Shown: in pieces, positions 8,791-16,536 of the stretch
How the letters are laid out: each line of letters opens with the position of its first letter
How positions within the stretch are numbered: position 1 is the stretch's first letter
Origin: Modestobacter sp. VKM Ac-2985
Lineage (GTDB): Bacteria > Actinomycetota > Actinomycetes > Mycobacteriales > Geodermatophilaceae
NCBI RefSeq assembly: GCF_026967925.1
Contig: NZ_JAPVBI010000001.1
Location: 682,001-746,000, forward strand
Direction: 5' to 3'
DNA length: 64,000 nt
The notes under the pieces: model-generated
The model's input: only the letters and a program-made list of their open reading frames with translations
The model's database searches: none
What the model was told of the DNA's origin: nothing
Translations under genes and position numbers: made by a program

Positions 8791-10077
8791 ATGCCACGGA
8801 ACACGTCGGGGAAGCTGCGCATCGCGCTGGTCGGCACGCGCGGTGTCCCGGCGCGCTACGGCGGCTTCGAGACGGCCGTCGAGGAGGTCGGCCGCCGGCT
8901 GGTCGACGCCGGGCACGACGTCGTCGTCTACTGCCGGACGGCGGCGGACCAGCCGCGGCCGACCACGCACCTGGGCATGCGCCTGGTGCACCTGCCCGCC
9001 CTGCACCGTCGGTCGCTGGAGACGCTGAGCCACACCGGCCTCTCGGTCGCGCATCTGCTGGGGCACCGGGTCGACGCCGCGATCGTGTTCAACGCGGCCA
9101 ACGCCCCGTGGCTGCCGCTGCTGCGCGCCGCGCGGATCCCGGTGGCCACGCACGTCGACGGGCTGGAGTGGCAGCGCGCCAAGTGGGGCGGAGCCGGACG
9201 GCGCTACTACCGCATCGTCGAGGCGCTCTCGGTCCGCTGGTCCGATGCGCTCATCGCCGACGCCCAGGGCATCGCCGACTACTACCGCGACGAGTTCGCC
9301 GCCCCGACCCAGCAGCTGGCCTACGGCGCCCCGAAGATCGCCAACGCCGCCGCGTCGAAGCTCGCGGCCGTCGACCTGACGTCCCGGGGGTTCCACCTGG
9401 CCGTGGCCCGGTTCGAGCCGGAGAACCACGTCGACGTGATCGTCGAGGGCTACCGCCGCAGCGGGGCGACCCTGCCGCTGGTCGTGGTCGGCTCGGCGCC
9501 CTACGCCGACGAGTACACCGCGCGGGTGCACGCCCTGGCCGATGAGCGGGTGCGCTTCCTCGGCGGCGTCTGGGACCAGGAGCTGCTCGACCAGCTCTAC
9601 GCCCACTGCGCCACCTACCTGCACGGTCACTCCGTCGGCGGCACCAACCCCTCGCTGCTGCGGGCGATCGGTGCCGGGGCGGCCACCCTCGCCTTCGACG
9701 TCTCCTTCAACCGGGAGGTGCTGCAGAGCAGCGGCCGCTACTTCCGCACCGCTGCAGACGTGTCGGCCGCGGTGAACGCTGCCGAGGCCGATCCCGCCGG
9801 GGTCCGCCGCGACGGCAACCGGGCCCGGGTGATGGCCGCCCGGTACGACTGGGACGACGTCGCGTCCGGCTACGAGAGCCTGTGCCAGCAGCTGGCCGCC
9901 CGGGAGTTCCCGCGCTCGCGGCCCAGCGGACGTCGCCGTCCCGGCGGAGCGACGGCCGGACCGGTGCGCACCCTGGCACCGCAGTCGCCCCTGCCGTCCG
10001 AGGTGCCGCTGCCCCGGGTCGCCGGACCGGCGAACGTCGTGGCCGAGGTCCCCCCGGCCCAGGTGGCGCAGTCGTGA
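8791..10077 (+). CDS. Glycosyltransferase, DUF1972/GT4 type
   Basis: 428 residues. The N-terminus IALVGTRGVPARYGGFETAV is the hallmark of the DUF1972 domain, found at the front of GT-B retaining glycosyltransferases (rhamnosyl- and similar transferases). The GT4 half shows FEPENHVDVIVEGY and the HGHSVGGTNPSLLRAIGAG nucleotide-sugar segment. Cytoplasmic or membrane-peripheral enzyme that adds a sugar to the lipid-linked EPS intermediate. SD GAGAAGGAG lies upstream of the ATG. The stop overlaps the next start (GTGA), so the two are coupled. The last ~45 residues are a Pro/Arg-rich tail. Confidence 0.9.
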   Translation: MPRNTSGKLRIALVGTRGVPARYGGFETAVEEVGRRLVDAGHDVVVYCRTAADQPRPTTHLGMRLVHLPALHRRSLETLSHTGLSVAHLLGHRVDAAIVFNAANAPWLPLLRAARIPVATHVDGLEWQRAKWGGAGRRYYRIVEALSVRWSDALIADAQGIADYYRDEFAAPTQQLAYGAPKIANAAASKLAAVDLTSRGFHLAVARFEPENHVDVIVEGYRRSGATLPLVVVGSAPYADEYTARVHALADERVRFLGGVWDQELLDQLYAHCATYLHGHSVGGTNPSLLRAIGAGAATLAFDVSFNREVLQSSGRYFRTAADVSAAVNAAEADPAGVRRDGNRARVMAARYDWDDVASGYESLCQQLAAREFPRSRPSGRRRPGGATAGPVRTLAPQSPLPSEVPLPRVAGPANVVAEVPPAQVAQS

Positions 10078-10844
10078 GCACCGTCCTCGAGCCGGCGACC
10101 CCGGCTGCCGTGCCCGGAGAGACCTTCCAGGAGACGCTGGGCCGGCTGGCCGGGGCGCAGAAGGGCGCCAAGGGCGCACCCGCCTACTCCCGGTTCGTCA
10201 ACCGCAAGCTGGGTCGGGTCCTCGCGGCGGTGGCCTTCCACGCCGGCCTGACGCCGAACGCGGTCACCGGGATCAGCGCGCTGTGCACCTTCAGCGGCAT
10301 CGGCGTCCTCGCCCTGGTCGCACCGTCGTGGCCGGTCGGGGTGCTGGTGGCCGCCCTGCTCGCCGTCGGTTACGCGCTGGACTCCGCCGACGGGCAGCTC
10401 GCGCGACTGCGCGGCGGCGGCTCGCCGGCGGGGGAGTGGCTCGACCACATGGTGGACGCGCTCAAGATCGCCAGCCTCCACCTCGCGCTGCTGGTCGGGG
10501 TGTACCGGTTCGAGCCGGTCGAGCGGGGGCCCTGGCTGCTCGTGCCGCTGGCGTTCTCCGTGGTCTCGGTGGTGCTGTTCTTCGGCACGCTGCTCAACGA
10601 GTCGCTGCGCGCCCAGCACGGTGCGCGCACCCGGGCGGCGCACACCACCGACGAGCGGCCCAGCGTGCTGCGCTCGCTGATCGTCCTGCCGACCGACTAC
10701 GGGCTGCTGTGTCTGGTGTTCGTGCTGCTCGGGGCTCCGCTGGTGTTCCTGTCGGTCTACGCACTGCTCGCGCTGGCGACCGGTGGCTTCCTGGTCCTCG
10801 CCTGCAGCACGTGGTTCCGGGAGATGGGCAGGTTGGTCCGATGA
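10074..10844 (+). CDS. CDP-alcohol phosphatidyltransferase family membrane protein
   Basis: 256-residue membrane enzyme carrying the full CDP-alcohol phosphotransferase signature D-x2-DG-x2-AR-x8-G-x3-D-x3-D, from DSADGQLAR to EWLDHMVD (about residues 100-128), followed by several hydrophobic helices. The family joins a CMP-activated phospho-alcohol to an acceptor alcohol. Its place between EPS glycosyltransferases, with a cytidylyltransferase in the same locus (28063), suggests it decorates or anchors the polysaccharide rather than making bulk phospholipid. The substrate is unknown. It overlaps both neighbours by 4 nt (GTGA upstream, ATGA downstream). Confidence 0.9.
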   Translation: MSTVLEPATPAAVPGETFQETLGRLAGAQKGAKGAPAYSRFVNRKLGRVLAAVAFHAGLTPNAVTGISALCTFSGIGVLALVAPSWPVGVLVAALLAVGYALDSADGQLARLRGGGSPAGEWLDHMVDALKIASLHLALLVGVYRFEPVERGPWLLVPLAFSVVSVVLFFGTLLNESLRAQHGARTRAAHTTDERPSVLRSLIVLPTDYGLLCLVFVLLGAPLVFLSVYALLALATGGFLVLACSTWFREMGRLVR

Positions 10845-11551
10845 GCAGGGTGCACACCGAGCCCGAGGCCGGCATCCCCCCGGCGCGACGCCGCGGGCCA
10901 TGGGTCGCGCTGGCCCTCCTGGTCGTCGCCGCGCTGGTCGCCGTCGGCCTGCTGGTGAGCGGGAGGGGCGGGGAGGGCTCGACGACGCAGCCGGACGCCG
11001 GAGGGTCGCCCGCGGCGACGGGCACCGCCGCCCCCGCCACCTCCGCCCCCGCCACCTCCGCTGCCGCAGAGACCGACGCCGACGCCGGTGCGGGGACGGA
11101 CGCCGCGGCCGTGGTCGCGGCCACCCCGACGGCCCAGGGGTCGCCCGACCTGCCCGAGGACCTCCCGGCGGTGGCGCTCGACGAGCCCGTCGCGGTCGAT
11201 GCGGTCACGATGTCGGTGGTCTCCCTGGAGGCGATCGACGGGCAGGCCTCCGGGCCGGGCAACGTCAGCGGACCGGCTGTGCGGGTCACCGTGCGGATCA
11301 CCAACGACGGCAGCGCGCCGCTCGTGCTGGACGGTGCGGTGGTGACCGTCGTCCACGGCGCGGACGCCACGCCGGCCGCGCCGCTGGACGACCCCTCCGC
11401 GCTCCGGTTCACCGGCTCGCTGGCCGCCGGCGAGTCAGCAGCAGGTGTCTACGTGTTCAGCGTGCCCGCCGAGCAGCGCGGGGACGTGCGGGTCCAGGTG
11501 GCCCACCAGCCGGGTGCCCCGGTCGCCGTCTTCACCGGCGCGGCCGGGTAG
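10841..11551 (+). CDS. Hypothetical membrane-anchored extracellular protein
   Basis: 236 residues. A short basic N-terminus is followed by one membrane helix (~20-42) and a Pro/Ala/Thr/Ser-rich linker (~45-105) that includes a DNA-level 15-bp tandem repeat. A ~110-residue beta-rich domain follows, containing VRVTVRITNDGSAPLVLDGAVVTV, which resembles DUF4352-type immunoglobulin-like domains. Probably anchored in the membrane with the domain outside. Translationally coupled to the CDP-alcohol transferase (ATGA), and followed by two hairpins, so it closes this operon. No enzymatic motif is visible; an EPS-surface role is inferred from position. Confidence 0.75.
   Translation: MSRVHTEPEAGIPPARRRGPWVALALLVVAALVAVGLLVSGRGGEGSTTQPDAGGSPAATGTAAPATSAPATSAAAETDADAGAGTDAAAVVAATPTAQGSPDLPEDLPAVALDEPVAVDAVTMSVVSLEAIDGQASGPGNVSGPAVRVTVRITNDGSAPLVLDGAVVTVVHGADATPAAPLDDPSALRFTGSLAAGESAAGVYVFSVPAEQRGDVRVQVAHQPGAPVAVFTGAAG
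11031..11060 (+). repeat. 15-bp perfect tandem repeat (2 copies)
   Basis: CCCCCGCCACCTCCG repeats exactly twice in frame and encodes part of the Ala/Pro/Thr/Ser linker of the protein at 10841. Such repeats change copy number easily and would alter linker length in 5-residue steps. Confidence 0.85.
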
Positions 11552-11575
11552 CCGGTGCCGCTGGGCGCAGTGGGC

Positions 11576-11603
11576 GGCGTCGACCGGGTGACCGGTCGGC
11601 GCC
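11576..11603 (+). terminator. Terminator hairpin 1 after the 7102-11551 gene run
   Basis: A 12-bp stem: GGCGTCGACCGG (11576-11587) and CCGGTCGGCGCC (11592-11603), loop GTGA, with a single G-T pair. It begins 24 nt past the stop. Confidence 0.6.
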
Positions 11604-11610
11604 GTCCTGC

Positions 11611-11640
11611 GTCGGCGACCAGCGGTGGGCGGTCGCCGAC
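11611..11640 (+). terminator. Terminator hairpin 2
   Basis: A perfect 10-bp inverted repeat: GTCGGCGACC (11611-11620) and GGTCGCCGAC (11631-11640) with a 10-nt loop, directly after the first hairpin. Confidence 0.5.
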
Positions 11641-11736
11641 TCGCGGCGACGGACGGTGACCCACTGGGTGCTCGCTCGCCCGTTCGATACGCAACGTCAC
11701 CGGTTCGGGGGATCCACAGCAGGTGATCGTCACGCT

Positions 11737-11742
11737 TAGTGT
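11737..11742 (+). promoter_or_regulatory. Candidate -10 element (TAGTGT) for the PKD/LamG gene
   Basis: TAGTGT lies downstream of two terminators and 54 nt before the ATG at 11797, which fits a separate promoter for the second EPS gene run. No clear -35 box. Confidence 0.4.
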
Positions 11743-11796
11743 TCACCGACCGGTCCAACGGGCCCGGCGCGCGCGGGTCTCGAACGGTGGGAACAG

Positions 11797-14700
11797 ATGT
11801 CTGCAGTGACACGGACGAGCAGGTCGGCGGTGGCCGGGGTGATCGCGCTCCTGCTGGTGACCGGGGTGCTCGGCGTCTTCACCGGCACCGCCCGGGCGGA
11901 CTCCGCCCCGGCGGACCCGGCCGCCCCGGCGACGCCGACGACCGTGACCGCCGACGGGCTGCCGACCGTGCAGATCAACGGGGTCGCCTGGTCCCAGGTG
12001 GTGGTCGGCGACACCGTCTACGTGGCCGGCAAGTTCACCAGCGCCCGTCCGGCAGGTGCGCCGGCCGGCACACAGGAGACGGTGCGCAACAACCTCCTCG
12101 CCTACGACATCCGCACCGGCGAACTCGTCACCTCCTTCGCCCCGGACCTCAACGCCCAGGCGTTGGTGGTCACCGCCTCCCCGGACGGTTCCCGGGTCTA
12201 CGTCGGTGGCGACTTCAGCCAGGCGAACGGGCAGACCCGCTACCGGGTGGCCGCCTACAGCACCGCGACCGGTGAGCTCGTCGCCGGCTTCCAGCCCAGC
12301 GCCAACGGGCGGGTCAACGCCATCGCCGCCACGGACTCCACCGTGTACCTGGGCGGCACGTTCTCCGCCATCGGCTCGACCGCCCGCGCCCGGCTGGCCG
12401 CGGTGTCCGCGAGCACCGGTGCGCTGCAGCCCTGGGCGCCGGTCCCCGGCGTCGGCTCGACGGCCGGCAACACCAACGGCAACACCTCCACCAGCGACGC
12501 CGTCCGGGCCCTGGTCGTCACCGGCGGCGGGACGCAGGTCGTGGCGGCCGGGAGCTTCGACAGCCTGAACGGCGTCAAGGCCACCGGGGTGGGGGCCCTC
12601 GACCCGGTCTCCGGCGCCACCCGGCCGTTCGCGATCAACGAGCTGATCACCAACCAGGGCGTCAACTCGGCCGTCTACAGCCTGAGCACCGACGGGACGA
12701 CGGTCTACGGCACCGCCTTCGACTTCTACGGCCCGGGCAATCTCGAGGGGTCCTTCGCCGCGGCCGCCGACGGTGGCGCGGTGCAGTGGGTCAACGACTG
12801 CCACGGGGACACCTACTCCAGCTTCCCGAGCAACGGGGCGCTGTACATGGCGACCCACGCCCACGTCTGCAGCAACATCGGCGGGTACCCCGAGGAGAGC
12901 CCCCGGATCAACAAGTTCGCCACCGCGGTCAGCCTGACCGCCACCGGCACCGTCGGCACCGACACCCTGGAGAACGCGAACCTGGCCGGTCAGCCGGCGC
13001 CGTCGCTGCAGACCTGGTTCCCCACGATGTCCCCCGGCAGCTACACCGGCCAGAACCAGGCCGGCTGGACGGTGAGCGGCAACGACGAGTACGTCGTCTA
13101 CGGCGGTGAGTTCCCCCAGGTCAACGGGGTCGCCCAGCAGGGCCTCGTCCGCTACGCGTTCAGCGACACCGCGCCGAACAGGATCGGCCCGTCCGTCGAC
13201 GGCCTGACCCCGACGGTCACCGCGCTGGCCCCGGGCGCCGCCCGGGTCGCCTGGACCGCCAGCAGCGACCAGGACAACGCGGTGCTCACCTACCGCGTCC
13301 ACCGCGACGGCGACATGACCACGCCCGTCCACGAGGTCACCCGCTCCTCGACCTTCTGGGACACCCCGGTGCTCGCCTTCGTCGACACCGGCGTCAGCGC
13401 CGGGCAGCACACCTACCGGGTCACCGTGAGCGACCCGTTCGGCAACCGTCCGACCTCGGCCTGGGTGCCGGTCACCGTCACCGCGGGCGCCACCCCCGCC
13501 CGGCCGTACGCCGCCGCCGTGGTCGCCGACGGCGCGCAGTCCTACTGGCCCCTCGGTGAGGCCACCGGCCGGACCGGCTACGACTGGGCCGGCAGGTCGG
13601 ACCTGACCCTCGGCACCGGCGTGACCACCGGCCAGGCCGGTGCGGTGCAGGGTGACGCGGACACCGCGGCGCGGTTCAGCGGCACCAGCAGCGGCCTCGC
13701 CGCCACCACGTCGGCGGTCGCCGCGCCCGACACCTTCACGGTGGAGGCCTGGTTCGCCACGACGACCCGTCTGGGCGGCAAGGTCATCGGCTTCGGCAGC
13801 AAGTCGAGCGGAACCAGCGGCAGCTACGACCGGCACGTCTACCTGGACAGCAGCGGCCGGCTGACCTTCGGCGTCCACGCCGGCTCCCAGCAGACCATCC
13901 GGACCACCGGGTCGTACAACGACGGGCAGTACCACCACGTCGTGGCCCAGCTGAGCTCCGCCGGCATGGCCCTGTACGTCGACGGGGAGCTGATCGGCGC
14001 CAAGACCGGTGTCACCGAGGGCCGGGCGTACCGCGGCTACTGGCGGATCGGTGGGGACACCACCTGGGGGAACAACGGCACCTGGTTCGCCGGCACGGTC
14101 GACGAGGTCGCCGTCTACCCGACGGCGCTGTCGGCGGACGTCGTCGCCAGCCACCACAGCCTCGGGACGACCGGCAAGGCCACCAACGTGGCACCGGTCG
14201 CCACCTACACCGCCGCCGCCACCTTCCTGGACGTCGCCCTCGACGCCTCGGCCTCGACCGACCGGGACGGTTCGATCGCGTCCTGGGACTGGACCTTCGG
14301 CGACGGCTCGAGCGGCTCCGGGGCGACCACGGCGCACAGCTACGCAGCCGCCGGCACCTACCCGGTCACCCTGACCGTCACCGACGACCAGGGCGCCAGC
14401 AGCACGCACACGACCGACGTGACCGTGCAGGCGGAGCCGCCGAACGCCGCCCCCACCGCAGCCTTCACGGCCACCGGCACGGGCCTGGCCGGCAGCTTCG
14501 ACGCCGCGGCCTCGACCGACGCCGACGGGACCGTCGCCGAGTACCGCTGGGACCTCGGGGACGGCAGCACCGCCACCGGGCGGACCACGTCCCACACCTA
14601 CGCCGCGGGCGGCACGTACACCGTGACCCTCACGGTCGTCGACGACGACGGGGCGACCGGGACGACGACGCAGGAGCTGACCGTGGCCGCTGCGGCGGTG

Positions 14701-16536
14701 CACGCCGCCGACGGGTTCAGCCGCACGGTGGCCAGCGGTCTCGGTACGGCCGAGGTCGGCGGCGCCTGGACGGCCTCGGCGCCGGCCCGCAGCTCGGTGG
14801 CCGACGGGGCCGCGCACCTGCAGACCGGTGCCGGCCAGACCAGCTCGGTGTTCCTGGACTCGGTGGCCCAGAGCGACGTCACGGTGCAGGCGAAGGTGTC
14901 CCTCGGTTCCGTGCCGACCGGCGGTGGCGCCTACGTCTCCGTCGTCGGACGGCACGTGGGCACCAGCGACTACCGGCTGCTCACCCGCTACCTGGCCGAC
15001 GGCCGGGTGCTGCTGACCCTGTCCCGGCTGGTCGACGGCGTGCAGACCGACCTGCGGGGCGCCTGGCTGCCCGGCACCTACACCGCCGGCACCGCCCTGC
15101 AGCTCCGGTTCGACGTCAGCGGCACCTCGACCGCCGCACTCAAGGCCAAGGCCTGGGTGGACGGGACGACCGAGCCGACCGCGTGGCAGGTCAGCACCAC
15201 CGACACCACGGCTGCGCTCCAGGCCGCCGGTGGCGTGGGCCTGTCGGTCTACCTCTCGAGTTCGGCCACCTCGGCCCTCCGGCTCGACCTGGACGACGTG
15301 TGGGCCGGCCGTTCCGGGCAGACCCCGACCGATGCCGTCAACCAGGCGCCCACCGCCGCGTTCACCGACACGGTGACCGGGTTGCGCGTCGCGGTCGACG
15401 GCACCGGCTCCAGCGACGTCGACGGCGTCGTCGCCGGCCTGGCCTGGGACTTCGGCGACGGGACGACGGTCACGGGCGCCACCGCGACGCACACCTACGC
15501 CGCGGCCGGCACCTACCGCGTCCGGCTCACCGTGACCGACGAGGACGGCGCCACCGGCACCACCGAGCGCTCGGTGACGGTCACCGACCCGCCGGTCGAG
15601 CCGCCGGCCGACCAGTCGCCGACGGCCGTCTTCACCTCCGCGGTCGCGGACCTGGCGGTCACCGTGGACGGCTCGGGGTCCAGCGACCCCGACGGCCCGG
15701 TCGCCGCCCACGACTGGGACTTCGGTGACGGGACGACGGCGTCGGGGATGACGGCGACGCACACCTACACCGCCGCCGGCACCTACCCGGTGACGCTGAC
15801 CGTCACCGACGCCGTCGGCTCCCGGGCCACGACCAGCCAGGACGTCACGGTGACCGCCCCGGCCACCCCGCCGCCGCCGGCCGCGGAGACCCCGCTGGCC
15901 GCCGACGCCTTCGGCCGGGAGCTCGCCGCCGGCTGGGGCACCGCCGACGTGGGTGGTGCCTGGACGACGTCCGGTTGGAACGCCACCGCATCGGTGACCG
16001 GGGGCGCCGGCGTGTTCACCGCGCCCCCGGGGCACACCGTGGCGGCGGTGCTGCCCGCCGTGTCCAGCCAGGACGTGGCGCTGCAGGCGAGCATCATGGT
16101 CCCGCAGGCGACGACGGGCGGCGGTACCTACGTGGAGCTGTCGACCCGCCGGGTGGGCACCACCGAGTACCAGCTCATGCTGCTGTTCCGGCCGACCGGG
16201 GAGGTGCAGATGATCATCGTGCGGGTCGTCGACGGGGTCGAGACCGCGCTGGTGGGCGCCAACCTGCCGGGCACGTACACGCCGGGCACGCCGCTGACCG
16301 TGCGGTTCGACACCGCCGGCAACGGCACCACCACCCTGAAGGCCAAGGCGTGGGCCACCGGCACCACCGAGCCGGCGGCCTGGACGCTGACCCGTACCGA
16401 CGCCACGGCGAGCCTCCAGCGGCCCGGCGCGGTGGCCGTCAGCGAGTACGTGTCCGGGGCGGCCACCGCCTCCTCCACGGTGCAGGTCGACGACCTGTGG
16501 CTGGGTGCGGCCGGCACCGCTCCGGCGGCCGGATGA
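11797..16536 (+). CDS. Large secreted protein: beta-propeller, Fn3-like, LamG and four PKD domains with a duplicated C-terminal module
   Basis: 1579 residues with an N-terminal signal peptide (~1-34, ending TARADS). Approximate order: DUF5122-type beta-propeller repeats of the form VYVGGDFS...NGQ (55-461), Fn3-like (464-561), LamG/concanavalin-like (566-790), PKD1 (798-878), PKD2 (883-964), module X1 (968-1171), PKD3 (1181-1264), PKD4 (1272-1353), module X2 (1366-1571). X1 and X2 are clearly homologous: both have LGTAEVGGAW/WGTADVGGAW, LPGTYT and LKAKAW. PKD domains show the WDFGDG core. No LPXTG or catalytic motif is visible. Its stop overlaps the next glycosyltransferase start (ATGA), tying it to EPS synthesis. 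It may bind or organise the polysaccharide at the surface. Confidence 0.9.
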   Translation: MSAVTRTSRSAVAGVIALLLVTGVLGVFTGTARADSAPADPAAPATPTTVTADGLPTVQINGVAWSQVVVGDTVYVAGKFTSARPAGAPAGTQETVRNNLLAYDIRTGELVTSFAPDLNAQALVVTASPDGSRVYVGGDFSQANGQTRYRVAAYSTATGELVAGFQPSANGRVNAIAATDSTVYLGGTFSAIGSTARARLAAVSASTGALQPWAPVPGVGSTAGNTNGNTSTSDAVRALVVTGGGTQVVAAGSFDSLNGVKATGVGALDPVSGATRPFAINELITNQGVNSAVYSLSTDGTTVYGTAFDFYGPGNLEGSFAAAADGGAVQWVNDCHGDTYSSFPSNGALYMATHAHVCSNIGGYPEESPRINKFATAVSLTATGTVGTDTLENANLAGQPAPSLQTWFPTMSPGSYTGQNQAGWTVSGNDEYVVYGGEFPQVNGVAQQGLVRYAFSDTAPNRIGPSVDGLTPTVTALAPGAARVAWTASSDQDNAVLTYRVHRDGDMTTPVHEVTRSSTFWDTPVLAFVDTGVSAGQHTYRVTVSDPFGNRPTSAWVPVTVTAGATPARPYAAAVVADGAQSYWPLGEATGRTGYDWAGRSDLTLGTGVTTGQAGAVQGDADTAARFSGTSSGLAATTSAVAAPDTFTVEAWFATTTRLGGKVIGFGSKSSGTSGSYDRHVYLDSSGRLTFGVHAGSQQTIRTTGSYNDGQYHHVVAQLSSAGMALYVDGELIGAKTGVTEGRAYRGYWRIGGDTTWGNNGTWFAGTVDEVAVYPTALSADVVASHHSLGTTGKATNVAPVATYTAAATFLDVALDASASTDRDGSIASWDWTFGDGSSGSGATTAHSYAAAGTYPVTLTVTDDQGASSTHTTDVTVQAEPPNAAPTAAFTATGTGLAGSFDAAASTDADGTVAEYRWDLGDGSTATGRTTSHTYAAGGTYTVTLTVVDDDGATGTTTQELTVAAAAVHAADGFSRTVASGLGTAEVGGAWTASAPARSSVADGAAHLQTGAGQTSSVFLDSVAQSDVTVQAKVSLGSVPTGGGAYVSVVGRHVGTSDYRLLTRYLADGRVLLTLSRLVDGVQTDLRGAWLPGTYTAGTALQLRFDVSGTSTAALKAKAWVDGTTEPTAWQVSTTDTTAALQAAGGVGLSVYLSSSATSALRLDLDDVWAGRSGQTPTDAVNQAPTAAFTDTVTGLRVAVDGTGSSDVDGVVAGLAWDFGDGTTVTGATATHTYAAAGTYRVRLTVTDEDGATGTTERSVTVTDPPVEPPADQSPTAVFTSAVADLAVTVDGSGSSDPDGPVAAHDWDFGDGTTASGMTATHTYTAAGTYPVTLTVTDAVGSRATTSQDVTVTAPATPPPPAAETPLAADAFGRELAAGWGTADVGGAWTTSGWNATASVTGGAGVFTAPPGHTVAAVLPAVSSQDVALQASIMVPQATTGGGTYVELSTRRVGTTEYQLMLLFRPTGEVQMIIVRVVDGVETALVGANLPGTYTPGTPLTVRFDTAGNGTTTLKAKAWATGTTEPAAWTLTRTDATASLQRPGAVAVSEYVSGAATASSTVQVDDLWLGAAGTAPAAG

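Noticed and set aside
11743-16035. A 1430-codon open frame antisense to the PKD/LamG gene
   Set aside because: Its translation is Gly/Arg/Val/His-rich with no domain, as expected opposite a GC-rich gene. The + strand gene has clear domains, signal peptide and codon bias.
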